Source: JAXGTD01 sp040775095 (GTDB lineage Bacteria > Pseudomonadota > Gammaproteobacteria > Chromatiales > Chromatiaceae). From it: 30,096 nt of DNA. The position numbers and the translations under genes were made by a program. The notes under the pieces were generated by a model. The model was not told where the DNA came from, did no database searches, and was given only the letters and a program-made list of their open reading frames with translations. The stretch spans positions 1 through 30,096 of the forward strand of contig JAXGTD010000039.1 in NCBI GenBank assembly GCA_040775095.1. The letters run 5' to 3'. Positions within the stretch are counted from its first letter, which is position 1, and every line of letters starts with the position of its first letter. Shown piece by piece: positions 18,314 to 26,861 of the stretch.

Positions 18314-19777
18314 ATGATCAAGATCCCCCGCCCGATGACGGCCCCTCCCGCCGCAGCCCGTTTGCTGGCCACGACGCTCCTGCTGTGTGCGACAGTCGCG
18401 TTTTCGCAGGCGTCGCCCGGGCGCGCGGCGACGCTGCAGGGTCTGCCGGACTTCACGGTGCTCGTTGAGCGAAACGGGCCTGCCGTGGTCAACATCAGCA
18501 CCAAGCAGAGTACACTGTATGGCCCGCAGCAGTTCGGCGACGGCGGGATCCCGGAGGACAGCCCGCTGTACGAGTTCTTTCGTCGTTTCTTCGGCGAGGA
18601 TGGCGATATCCCGGACGACGCCGATCCGGGGCGCTCGCTCGGTTCGGGGTTCTTTGTCTCCAGCGACGGCTATGTGCTGACCAATTCCCATGTCGTCGAG
18701 GCGGCCGACGAGATCATCGTCCGAACCAGCGACCGGCGGGAGTTCCTGGCGCAGGTCATTGGCGCGGATGAGCGCAGCGACATCGCCTTGCTGAAGGTCG
18801 ACGGGACCGACCTGCCTGCCGTGGAGATCGGCTCGGCGGCCAACCTGAAGGTGGGCGAATGGGTGCTCGCCATCGGCTCGCCGTTCGGCTTCGAGCACTC
18901 GGCCACCGCGGGGATCGTCAGCGCCAAGGGGCGCAACCTCCCCAGCGAGAACTACGTGCCATTTATCCAGACCGATGTGGCGATCAACCCGGGCAACTCG
19001 GGGGGGCCGCTGTTCGACCTGGATGGGCGGGTGATCGGCGTCAATTCCCAGATCTACAGCCGCACGGGTGGATTCATGGGACTGTCGTTCGCCATTCCGA
19101 TCGACGTCGCGATGGACGTCGTCGCCCAATTGAAGAGCAAAGGCAAGGTCAGTCGCGGCTGGCTCGGCGTGCTGATCCAGGACATGACGCGCGACCTGGC
19201 CGAGACCTTTGGCATGAAACAGCCGCGCGGCGCGTTGGTGGCCCAAGTGCTGCCGGGCAGTCCGGCGGCGGAAGCAGACCTGCGCGCCGGCGATGTCATC
19301 CTGAAGTTCAATGGCGTCGAGGTGCAGACCTCGGGCAATCTGCCGCCGCTCGTGGGTGCCGCCAAGGTTGGCACCGAGGCGCGGGTCGAGGTCCTGCGCA
19401 GCGGTGAGCTCATGTCGATGCAGGTCATGCTCGCCGAATTGCCCGATGACGAGGAGATGATGGTGACCACGAGCCGCGTTGAGCCAACCTCGGCCAACCG
19501 GCTCGGTCTTGTGGTCAAGGACCTGACGCCGGACCACCGCGATCAGCTCAACCTCGCCGCCGGTGGCGTGATCGTCGACAGTGTCGAGGAGGGGCCGGCC
19601 GAGGTGGCGGGCATCCGCGCCGGCGACGTGATCCTGGCATTCGACGGCCGCGACGTGCGCGACTCACAGCAGTTCCGCGAGCTGCTCGATGGGGTCGAGG
19701 GTGGCCGCGCGGTTGCGGTACTGGTGCAGCGGGGCGACGGACGCATGTTCTACCCGATTCGCATCCCGCGCGAGTGA
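18314..19777 (+). CDS. degP: Periplasmic serine protease DegP/MucD (Do family)
   Basis: A 487-residue DegP/MucD protease-chaperone. After a signal peptide (about 1-38) comes a trypsin-like domain with the full triad: His126 in TNSHVVEA, Asp156 in ERSDIALLK and Ser229 in NPGNSGGPLF. The stretch from residue 65 to 105 is the acidic LA-loop region. Two PDZ domains follow (about 260-350 and 385-480). It removes damaged envelope proteins and closes the sigma-E stress circuit. The start is uncertain between ATGs at 18314 and 18335; neither has a good ribosome-binding site. A 179-bp gap separates it from rseC, with an inverted repeat GCGGTGG/CCACCGC near 18270-18295, so separate control is possible. 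Confidence 0.95.
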   Translation: MIKIPRPMTAPPAAARLLATTLLLCATVAFSQASPGRAATLQGLPDFTVLVERNGPAVVNISTKQSTLYGPQQFGDGGIPEDSPLYEFFRRFFGEDGDIPDDADPGRSLGSGFFVSSDGYVLTNSHVVEAADEIIVRTSDRREFLAQVIGADERSDIALLKVDGTDLPAVEIGSAANLKVGEWVLAIGSPFGFEHSATAGIVSAKGRNLPSENYVPFIQTDVAINPGNSGGPLFDLDGRVIGVNSQIYSRTGGFMGLSFAIPIDVAMDVVAQLKSKGKVSRGWLGVLIQDMTRDLAETFGMKQPRGALVAQVLPGSPAAEADLRAGDVILKFNGVEVQTSGNLPPLVGAAKVGTEARVEVLRSGELMSMQVMLAELPDDEEMMVTTSRVEPTSANRLGLVVKDLTPDHRDQLNLAAGGVIVDSVEEGPAEVAGIRAGDVILAFDGRDVRDSQQFRELLDGVEGGRAVAVLVQRGDGRMFYPIRIPRE

Positions 19778-19815
19778 GCGCAACCTGAGGCCTCGACCGC
19801 GGGCCTCCCTGACTC

Positions 19816-19824
19816 TGGTATATT
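19816..19824 (+). promoter_or_regulatory. Candidate extended -10 promoter for lepA
   Basis: TGGTATATT (19816-19824) fits the extended -10 pattern TGn-TATAAT with one mismatch. No good -35 is present, which is usual for extended -10 promoters. It lies 113 bp before the lepA ATG in the degP-lepA gap. Confidence 0.4.
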
Positions 19825-19936
19825 CCGTGGCAGGCCGTGCGCGATCCCGCGTTCGGCTTCCGGCGAGCGTTCGTATCGCCATGACCGGCAGCAGATGTGC
19901 CGGCCGCCCCACCCCCAACACGGCGCTCGGTGTGCG

Positions 19937-21742
19937 ATGGCTGACCCCTGTTTCATTCGAAATTTCTCGATCATTGCCCACATCGACCACGGCAAGTCGA
20001 CGATCGCGGACCGCTTTATCCAGCACTGCGGCAGCCTGACGGCCCGGGAGATGTCGGAACAGGTGCTCGACTCGATGGATCTGGAGCGCGAGCGCGGCAT
20101 CACCATCAAGGCACAGAGCGTCACGCTCGACTACCCCGCGGCCGATGGCAAGGTCTACGAGCTGAACTTCATCGACACCCCGGGCCATGTCGACTTCTCC
20201 TATGAGGTGTCGCGTTCGCTCGCGGCCTGTGAAGGCGCGCTGCTGGTGGTGGATGCCGCCCAAGGCGTGGAGGCGCAGAGCGTTGCCAATTGCTACACGG
20301 CCATCGACCTCGGGCTCGAGGTGCTGCCGGTGCTCAACAAGATCGATCTACCCTCGGCGGAACCGGAGCGGGTGATCAACGAGATCGAGGAGATCATCGG
20401 GCTGGACGCCACGGACGCGTTGCGGGTCAGCGCCAAGACCGGCGAGGGCATTCCCGATCTACTGGAGATGCTGGTGGCCCGCGTGCCGCCGCCGCGGGGA
20501 GACCCGAGCGCCCCGCTGCAGGCGTTGATCATCGACTCCTGGTTCGACCCCTACGTGGGCGTCGTGTCGCTGATCCGGGTGGTCCACGGGGAGATCAATC
20601 GACGCGACAAGATCAAGGTGATGTCGACCGGGCGGGTACACCAGGCCGACAGCATCGGGGTGTTCACGCCCAAGAAGACCGAGCGCAAACGCCTGGGTAC
20701 AGGCGAGGTCGGTTTCCTGGTGGCCGGCATCAAGGAGATCGATGGTGCACCGGTGGGTGATACGGTCACCGGCGCCGACCGGCCGGCCCAGCAGCGCCTG
20801 CCGGGATTCCGTGAGATTCAGCCGCGCGTGTTCGCGGGTCTGTATCCGATCTCCTCCGACGCTTACGAGGACCTGCGCGACGCGTTGCGCAAGCTCAGAC
20901 TCAACGACTCGGCGCTGTTCTACGAGCCCGAGACGTCCCAGGCCCTGGGCTTCGGCTTTCGTTGCGGCTTCCTCGGCATGCTGCACATGGAGATCATCCA
21001 GGAGCGCCTCGAACGCGAATACGATCTGGACCTGATCAGCACGGCGCCCACCGTGGTCTACGAGGTAGAGCAGTCCGATGGCGCCGTCATCAAGGTCGAT
21101 AACCCCACCAATCTGCCGGAGTCGGGCAAGATCCGGGAGATTCGCGAGCCGATCATCGAGGCCCATATCCTGGTGCCGCAGGATCTGCTCGGTGGGGTGA
21201 TCAACCTGTGCATCGAGAAGCGTGGCGTGCAGAAGCAGATCCAGTACGTCGGCGGTCAGGTGCAGGTGACCTACGAGTTGCCGCTCAACGAGGTCGTGCT
21301 CGACTTCTTCGACCGGCTCAAGTCGGTCAGTCGCGGCTATGCCTCGTTCGAGTACGAGCTCAAGCGTTTCCAGGCCGCTGACCTGGTGAAGCTCGATGTC
21401 ATGATCAATGGCGAGCGGGTGGACGCGCTCTCGCTGATCCTGCATCGCGACAACGTCCAGTTCCGTGGCCGCGAGCTAACGGAGCGCATGAAGGATCTGA
21501 TACCCAGGCAGATGTTCGAGGTCGCGATCCAGGCCGCCATCGGCAGTAAGATCATCGCCCGCACCACGGTCAAGGCGCTGCGCAAAAACGTCACGGCCAA
21601 GTGCTATGGCGGTGATGTGACCCGCAAGCGCAAGTTGCTGGAGAAACAGAAGGCGGGCAAGCGGCGCATGAAGCAGGTTGGCCGCGTGGAGATCCCCCAG
21701 GAGGCATTTCTTGCGGTTTTGCAGACCACTAAGGATAATTGA
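19937..21742 (+). CDS. lepA: Elongation factor 4 (LepA)
   Basis: A 601-residue ribosome-associated GTPase, essentially the length of E. coli LepA (599). The GTPase domain has AHIDHGKST (14-22), the switch region RERGITIKAQSV, DTPGHVDF and NKIDLP. The family-specific C-terminal domain is complete, ending in ALRKNVTAKCYGGDVTRKRKLLEKQKAGKRRMK. LepA affects initiation and elongation under stress. The ATG at 19937 gives the standard N-terminus (MADPCFIRNFSIIAHIDHGK); the frame opens further upstream without family match. Confidence 0.97.
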   Translation: MADPCFIRNFSIIAHIDHGKSTIADRFIQHCGSLTAREMSEQVLDSMDLERERGITIKAQSVTLDYPAADGKVYELNFIDTPGHVDFSYEVSRSLAACEGALLVVDAAQGVEAQSVANCYTAIDLGLEVLPVLNKIDLPSAEPERVINEIEEIIGLDATDALRVSAKTGEGIPDLLEMLVARVPPPRGDPSAPLQALIIDSWFDPYVGVVSLIRVVHGEINRRDKIKVMSTGRVHQADSIGVFTPKKTERKRLGTGEVGFLVAGIKEIDGAPVGDTVTGADRPAQQRLPGFREIQPRVFAGLYPISSDAYEDLRDALRKLRLNDSALFYEPETSQALGFGFRCGFLGMLHMEIIQERLEREYDLDLISTAPTVVYEVEQSDGAVIKVDNPTNLPESGKIREIREPIIEAHILVPQDLLGGVINLCIEKRGVQKQIQYVGGQVQVTYELPLNEVVLDFFDRLKSVSRGYASFEYELKRFQAADLVKLDVMINGERVDALSLILHRDNVQFRGRELTERMKDLIPRQMFEVAIQAAIGSKIIARTTVKALRKNVTAKCYGGDVTRKRKLLEKQKAGKRRMKQVGRVEIPQEAFLAVLQTTKDN

Positions 21743-21853
21743 CGATTTTTCAGACGGCATTTGGCGGTGCGAGATGTCCTCCAATTGGACGGTGCGACAT
21801 GGCCAGGCCTGTATCGCTAACCGACGCGGCGTGAACCGGAACCCCTGCTCATC

Positions 21854-22708
21854 ATGAATTTTGATTTCCCCACTTTCCTCGTCGCTGCCACAGCGTTGAC
21901 GGGGGCCATCTGGCTGGTCGATGCCATCTTGTTCGCTCCAAAACGCAAGCGCCTCGCCGCGGAGGCCGTGGGTGAGTTGGTGGCGGGTGACGCCGCGTCG
22001 GCGGCGGCCTACAAGGAGCCTCTGATCGTCGAGTATGCGCGCTCGTTCTTCCCCGTCATCCTCGCCGTATTGCTGTTGCGCTCGTTCGTTGTCGAGCCGT
22101 TCCGAATCCCATCCGGGTCCATGATGCCAACCCTTCTGGTCGGGGATTTCATCCTGGTCAACAAGTTCGCCTATGGTCTGCGCTGGCCGGTCCTGAACAG
22201 CAAGTTCCTGGACAACAACGAACCCACGCGTGGCGACGTGGTCGTGTTCCGGTTTCCCGAGGACGAGACAACGGACTACATCAAGCGCGTGGTCGGCACA
22301 CCCGGCGACAAGATCGCCTATCGGAACAAGACCCTCTACGTCAATGGCGAGCCGATGCCGCAGACGCCGCTCGGGTTCTATGCCGGCGAGGGGGCGGGCA
22401 GCGGACAGACCGGGGCCATACTGAGCATGGAGAATCTCGACGGGGTCGAGCACGAGATTCTGGTCAATCCCCGTGCATTCGACTTTCCGAGCGGGTGCAA
22501 TGTACTCGCACGCGGTCCGATCACCGTGCCCGAGGGTCATTACTTCGTCATGGGCGACAACCGCGACAACAGCAACGACAGCCGCTGTTGGGGCTTCGTG
22601 CCGGAGGAGAACCTCGTCGGCAAGGCCTTCGTCATCTGGATGAACTGGGATGGCCAGCGTGACGGCCTGCCGATCGAGTTTAGCCGCCTCGGCGACCTGA
22701 TCCATTAG
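21854..22708 (+). CDS. lepB: Signal peptidase I (LepB)
   Basis: A 284-residue type I signal peptidase that cleaves exported proteins at the outer face of the inner membrane. Two N-terminal membrane segments (about 6-28 and 64-82) flank a cytoplasmic loop. The catalytic Ser89 is in PSGSMMPTL and the general base Lys144 in DYIKRVVGTPGD; the box GDNRDNSNDSRCWGFVP lies near the C-terminus. It follows lepA as in other gammaproteobacteria, after 111 bp. Confidence 0.97.
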   Translation: MNFDFPTFLVAATALTGAIWLVDAILFAPKRKRLAAEAVGELVAGDAASAAAYKEPLIVEYARSFFPVILAVLLLRSFVVEPFRIPSGSMMPTLLVGDFILVNKFAYGLRWPVLNSKFLDNNEPTRGDVVVFRFPEDETTDYIKRVVGTPGDKIAYRNKTLYVNGEPMPQTPLGFYAGEGAGSGQTGAILSMENLDGVEHEILVNPRAFDFPSGCNVLARGPITVPEGHYFVMGDNRDNSNDSRCWGFVPEENLVGKAFVIWMNWDGQRDGLPIEFSRLGDLIH

Positions 22709-22727
22709 ATTCCCGGGGGACGAGGTC

Positions 22728-23150
22728 GTGTCAGCACAATCTCCGTCTGGGCCATCGCCCCGTACCAGGTCGGCGCCACGGGCGCGGAGGATCGGCGCCG
22801 AGCGCGGGGCGAGCTTCACGACCGTGATGGCGGTGATCGGGTTGGTCGTGTTTTTCGTGACCCTCGGTATCAAGATGCTGCCGTCGTATATGACCTATCT
22901 CCAGGTGCGCTCGGCGATGGACTCGATGCAACAGAGACCGGAGGTCGTCGCTCAGGGTGCGCGTGCGATTCGTGGTAGCCTGGCAAATGTGCTCTATATC
23001 AACGATGTGCGCAGCATCAAGATGGACCAGTTTCAGGTGAAGAAGACGCAGGAGCACATCGAGCTCTCCGTCGACTATGAGACACGCGAGCACCTCTTCT
23101 TCAATGTCGACGTGGTCATGCATTTCGCGTATAGCGTGGCGCTTCCCTAG
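22728..23150 (+). CDS. DUF4845 domain membrane protein
   Basis: A 140-residue protein of the DUF4845 family commonly found between lepB and rnc. After an arginine/proline-rich N-terminus (about 30 residues) comes one transmembrane helix (FTTVMAVIGLVVFFVTLGIKMLPSYMTYLQV), then a small extracytoplasmic domain ending in FFNVDVVMHFAYSVALP. The layout recalls pseudopilin-like proteins, with a short N-terminal helix anchor, but no prepilin peptidase site was seen. The start is a GTG with GGGGGACGAGG before it. The function is unknown. The stop codon is 2 bp before the rnc start. Confidence 0.85.
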   Translation: MSAQSPSGPSPRTRSAPRARRIGAERGASFTTVMAVIGLVVFFVTLGIKMLPSYMTYLQVRSAMDSMQQRPEVVAQGARAIRGSLANVLYINDVRSIKMDQFQVKKTQEHIELSVDYETREHLFFNVDVVMHFAYSVALP

Positions 23151-23152
23151 AC

Positions 23153-23851
23153 GTGGCCCAGAATCCACAGAGTCTGCTCTCGGGGTTGCTCGAGAGGCCC
23201 TGCGTGCGAATGGATCTCATCGAACAGGCCCTGACACATCGCAGTGCGGGTAGCCAGAACTACGAACGCCTCGAGTTCCTGGGGGACGCGTTGCTGGGGT
23301 TCGTCATCGCGGAGGACCTGTTGCAACGTTTCCCGGCGGCGGACGAGGGGGAGTTGAGCCGCCGGCGCGCCGCGCTGGTCAAGAAGGAATCGTTGGCCGA
23401 GCTCGCACGGGGCCTACGGCTTGGCGACTACATGCGCCTGGGTTCCGGTGAGCTGCGCACCGGGGGGCACGCGCGGGATTCGATCCTCGCCGATACCCTC
23501 GAGGCGCTGTTTGGCGCCATCTATCTGGAACAGGGCTTCGCGTCGGCACGGCAGACGATCTTGAAGGTCTTCGCCGAGCGCCTCGTGGAGGTGGCCGATT
23601 GGCCCGCGACCAAAGACCCGAAGACCCGGTTGCAGGAGCTGTTGCAGGCACGCCACGCCAGCTTGCCGGACTACGAGGTGGCCGAGGTCGGCGGCAAGCA
23701 ACATGCGCAGCACTTCGTCGTGCGCTGCCGTCTGCCAGAGCTTGGCCACGAGGCATCAGGCGATGGTTCCAGCCGACGTCGCGCCGAGCAGCAGGCGGCC
23801 GAGAACATGCTGCAGTTGCTCACGCGAGTCGAGGGGGCACCGGCTGCCTAG
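23153..23851 (+). CDS. rnc: Ribonuclease III
   Basis: A 232-residue double-strand-specific endoribonuclease for rRNA precursor and mRNA processing. Taking the GTG at 23153 as start, the acidic residues fall on the same numbers as in E. coli: Glu38, Glu41 and Asp45 (ERLEFLGDALLG), Glu65, Asp114 and Glu117 (ADTLEALFGAIYLE). This supports the start despite a weak ribosome-binding site. A dsRNA-binding domain covers about residues 155-226, ending in SSRRRAEQQAAENML. Confidence 0.96.
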   Translation: MAQNPQSLLSGLLERPCVRMDLIEQALTHRSAGSQNYERLEFLGDALLGFVIAEDLLQRFPAADEGELSRRRAALVKKESLAELARGLRLGDYMRLGSGELRTGGHARDSILADTLEALFGAIYLEQGFASARQTILKVFAERLVEVADWPATKDPKTRLQELLQARHASLPDYEVAEVGGKQHAQHFVVRCRLPELGHEASGDGSSRRRAEQQAAENMLQLLTRVEGAPAA

Positions 23852-24179
23852 GGAGGCCTCGACCCGATCAGGGGTCCCCGCGCACCATCGCCGACAGCTC
23901 CTGTCTCGTCACCGCAAGTGACACGAAACAGGGTGCCTCGGTAGTGGCGTTTCCCCGGCGCGACCTGATACCCAGCCCACGGCCAGCGCGGATCGTTGGT
24001 CTGCCTGGAACAGGGCCGGGAGGGGTTTGGACGCGGTGGCCGCGGCGTTGGGCGCGGGCCATCGAGGTCGAGAGCAGACGGCGAACCTTGCGGTGGTTTG
24101 CGGTTCTAATCTGAACGGGTGGCCGGGCGGCACGATGGTACCGAGCGCATCAAACCCCTTTGACCAGGCGGACGACCCA
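23852..24179. other. Intergenic region between rnc and era
   Basis: 328 bp with no credible gene. In most relatives rnc and era overlap or nearly touch, so this gap is unusual. The reading frame of era is open through most of it (from 24027) but encodes nothing family-like. A TAATCT near 24108 could be a -10 element, without a good -35. No repeat copy was recognised here. Confidence 0.5.
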
Positions 24180-25082
24180 ATGGAGGGTTCCTTGCTCAAT
24201 CGCTGTGGCTACGTTGCCATTATCGGCCGGCCGAACGTTGGTAAGTCGACGCTGCTCAATCGTCTGCTGGGCCAGAAGCTGGCGATCACGTCACACAAGG
24301 CGCAGACCACGCGCCATACCATTCTGGGCGTGAAGACCTCCGCCGGGGGCCAGATCCTCTTCGTCGACACCCCGGGAATCCATCAGCGTGGGCGCGGGGC
24401 GCTCAACCGCTACCTCAACCGCGCTGCTCGCGCGGTGGTGGCCGACGTCGACCTGGTGCTGTTCGTGGTCGAGGCCCTGCGCTTCAATGACGAGGATGCG
24501 CTGGCGCTGCAGGCCATCGTGGACGCGGGCACGCCAACGATGTTGGCCGTCAACAAGGTTGATCGGGTCGCCGACAAGTCCCAGTTGCTCCCTTATCTGG
24601 CCCGGATTGCGGGGCTTCACCCGTTCCTGGCGGTTGTTCCGGTGTCGGCGACGCGCGGCGAGCAGGTCGCGGCCCTCGAGACGGCCATCCTCGACGCGTT
24701 GCCCGCTGGCGCGAATCTCTTTCCAGACGATCAGCTCACGGACCGCTCCGAGCGTTTCCTCGCCGCCGAGCTGCTGCGCGAGCAGCTCACCCAACGCTAC
24801 GGTGAGGAGTTGCCCTATCGGGCCACGGTGGAGATCGAGCGCTTCGAAGAGCATGACGGCCGCTACCGCATCCGCGCCCTGATCTGGGTGGAGCGGGAGA
24901 GTCAAAAGGCGATCATCATCGGCCACGGCGGCGAGGCGCTGAAGGCCGCCGCGACGCAGGCGAGGCTGGAGATGCAGAAGCTGTTCGACTGCCCCGTCCA
25001 TCTCGATGTCTGGGTCAAGGTCAAGAAGAGTTGGAGCAGCGATGAGGCGGCGCTGGCGAGCCTGGGCTACGGCGAGCACTGA
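24180..25082 (+). CDS. era: GTPase Era
   Basis: A 300-residue ribosome-assembly GTPase; the E. coli protein has 301. The GTPase domain has GRPNVGKST (16-24), DTPG (63-66) and NKVD (125-128), followed by VSATRG. The C-terminal KH domain, which binds the 3' end of 16S rRNA, occupies about 200-290, with KAIIIGHGGEALKAAATQAR. The ATG at 24180 has AGGCGG 8 bp upstream (24166-24171) and gives the standard length; an in-frame ATG at 24135 would add 15 residues. Confidence 0.97.
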   Translation: MEGSLLNRCGYVAIIGRPNVGKSTLLNRLLGQKLAITSHKAQTTRHTILGVKTSAGGQILFVDTPGIHQRGRGALNRYLNRAARAVVADVDLVLFVVEALRFNDEDALALQAIVDAGTPTMLAVNKVDRVADKSQLLPYLARIAGLHPFLAVVPVSATRGEQVAALETAILDALPAGANLFPDDQLTDRSERFLAAELLREQLTQRYGEELPYRATVEIERFEEHDGRYRIRALIWVERESQKAIIIGHGGEALKAAATQARLEMQKLFDCPVHLDVWVKVKKSWSSDEAALASLGYGEH

Positions 25083-25124
25083 GACGGGATCCTCGCCGCG
25101 CGCGGCGAATGCCGGCCCGCATCG

Positions 25125-25829
25125 ATGAGTCCGGGGCGATTGCAGCGCGCCTTCATCCTGCATCGGCGCAACTATTCCGACACCAGTCTGCTGTTGGAGA
25201 TTTTCGCCGCGGAGCAGGGTCGGTTGCCGTTGCTCGCCAAGGGTGCAAGACGGGGTAGGGCGCCACAGGCCGCGCTCTTGCAGCCGTTTCACCCGCTCTG
25301 GCTGGCCTGGAGCGGACGCGGGGAGGTGCGCACGCTGACCGGTGCCGAGGCCGCGGGCAGGCCGATCGCATTGTCTGGCACCGCGTTGTATTGTGGCCTC
25401 TACGTCAATGAGCTCGTGATGCGGCTGATCGGGCGTAGCGACCCTCATGAAGAGCTGTTCGTGTCGTATCAGGTGGCACTTGCGCGGCTTGGCGGGGTTG
25501 GGTCATTCGACGATACGCTGCGCCAGTTCGAGCTGCGGCTCCTGCAAGAGATCGGCTACCAGATTGTGCTCGATCGTGAGGCAGACAGCGGACGGCCGGT
25601 GCGCCCGGATGGGCGTTATGTCTATGTCGCCCAGCACGGCATGGTCCCGAGCGTTTCGGCGGATGGCGCCGACGGGGTTCAGGGGGAGACGCTGTGCCGG
25701 CTCGCGTCCGGAGAATCGCTGGTCGGCGCCCATGCCCGGGAGGCGCGGACACTGATGCGCAAGGTGCTGGCGCCGTACCTCGGCGAGCGCCCGCTGAAAA
25801 GCCGGGAGCTGTTCCGTCGACCATGGTGA
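25125..25829 (+). CDS. recO: DNA repair protein RecO
   Basis: A 234-residue RecO, which with RecR loads RecA on SSB-covered DNA in gap repair. The N-terminal OB-fold segment has RRNYSDTSLLLEIFAAEQGRLPLLAKGARR. The middle has GLYVNELVMRLIGRSDPHEELF and the helical part FELRLLQEIGYQIVLD. As in some gammaproteobacterial RecO proteins, I see no four-cysteine zinc motif. The C-terminus PLKSRELFRR is typical of the family. It follows era by 42 bp and precedes pdxJ, the usual order. Confidence 0.94.
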   Translation: MSPGRLQRAFILHRRNYSDTSLLLEIFAAEQGRLPLLAKGARRGRAPQAALLQPFHPLWLAWSGRGEVRTLTGAEAAGRPIALSGTALYCGLYVNELVMRLIGRSDPHEELFVSYQVALARLGGVGSFDDTLRQFELRLLQEIGYQIVLDREADSGRPVRPDGRYVYVAQHGMVPSVSADGADGVQGETLCRLASGESLVGAHAREARTLMRKVLAPYLGERPLKSRELFRRPW

Positions 25830-25887
25830 CCGACGCCTCCGGCCAGGTTACGGAACCCATCAACAGATACGATGCAGGACATCGAAC

Positions 25888-26646
25888 ATGACTGAAGCCT
25901 ATCCCGCGCCGATCCTGCTCGGTGTCAACATCGACCACGTGGCGACCCTGCGCGAGGCCCGCGGCACGCGCTATCCGGAGCCGATCCATGCCGCCCTGGT
26001 GGCCGAGCAGGCCGGCGCCGATGCCATCACCCTGCACCTGCGCGAGGACCGCCGCCACATCCAGGACCGGGATGTGGAGATGCTCCGTCAGATCCTCCAG
26101 ACCCGGATGAACCTGGAGATGGCGCCCACCGCCGAGATGGGGCGCATCGCCAGTGAGCTGCGGCCATCGGACTGCTGTCTGGTCCCGGAACGGCGCCTGG
26201 AGCTGACCACGGAGGGTGGACTCGACGTGGTCGGCCACCACGATGCGCTGATCGACTTCTGCGCTATGCTCGCCGAGGCGCGAGTGCGCGTCTCCCTGTT
26301 CATCGACCCGGAACCCGCTCAGATCGATGCCGCCGCCGAGGTTGGTGCGCCGGTGGTGGAGATCCACACCGGGCAATATGCCGACGCGGCCAATCCGGAG
26401 CAGCGTGCCGGTGAATTGCAGCGGATCACCGCGGCCGTCGCCTATGGAGGCTCACTTGGGCTCCAGGTCAATGCCGGGCATGGCCTCGACTATCACAACG
26501 TGCAGGCGGTGGCTGCCATCCCGGGGGTGCGAGAGCTCAACATCGGTCACGCGATTATCGCTCGGGCGGTGTTCACGGGCCTCGATCAGGCCGTGCGCGA
26601 GATGAAGGCCGCGATGATCCAGGGGGCGCAGCGCGCCCAGGCCTGA
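25888..26646 (+). CDS. pdxJ: Pyridoxine 5'-phosphate synthase PdxJ
   Basis: A 252-residue TIM-barrel enzyme that condenses 1-deoxyxylulose 5-phosphate with 3-amino-1-hydroxyacetone phosphate in vitamin B6 synthesis. Family segments are GVNIDHVATLREARGTRYPEP (split here into NIDHVATLREARG and TRYPEP), HLREDRRHIQDRD, NLEMAPTAEM, VCLVPE-like CCLVPERR, VEIHTGQYA, and NAGHGLDYHN. It ends the conserved rnc-era-recO-pdxJ block. In E. coli acpS follows; here it does not. Confidence 0.97.
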   Translation: MTEAYPAPILLGVNIDHVATLREARGTRYPEPIHAALVAEQAGADAITLHLREDRRHIQDRDVEMLRQILQTRMNLEMAPTAEMGRIASELRPSDCCLVPERRLELTTEGGLDVVGHHDALIDFCAMLAEARVRVSLFIDPEPAQIDAAAEVGAPVVEIHTGQYADAANPEQRAGELQRITAAVAYGGSLGLQVNAGHGLDYHNVQAVAAIPGVRELNIGHAIIARAVFTGLDQAVREMKAAMIQGAQRAQA

Positions 26647-26658
26647 AGGGCGGGAACC

Positions 26659-26713
26659 GGCGCGGCACCGACCCGTTGCCCGGAGGCAGGGTGGGTACCT
26701 GGAAACCCGCGCC
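26659..26713 (+). repeat. Nested inverted repeat after pdxJ
   Basis: Outer arms GGCGCGG (26659-26665) and CCGCGCC (26707-26713) enclose an inner pair ACCC/GGGT (26671-26674, 26689-26692) and GCC/GGC around a CGGA loop. No U-tract follows. It could be a transcript-stabilising or attenuating structure between pdxJ and gpmI. Confidence 0.35.
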
Positions 26714-26861
26714 GAGGCGCACTACATAGGCAGGACGCTATCGAGTCTGATGGTGTTTGGTTCCGTCAGGCCGGGAGCCTTCCGGGTTCTGCAGCGCAGA
26801 TCCGGGAACGAATGTTGCTTATTTCGACCCCAGAACCGCAACCCCACACGGAATCACAACC

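Noticed and set aside
18074..19537. Antisense open frame of 487 codons opposite degP
   Set aside because: Shadow of the DegP gene, with His/Gln/Arg-rich composition.
21476..22873. Antisense open frame of 465 codons across the lepA end and lepB
   Set aside because: It spans two real genes on the other strand and shows no recognisable domain.
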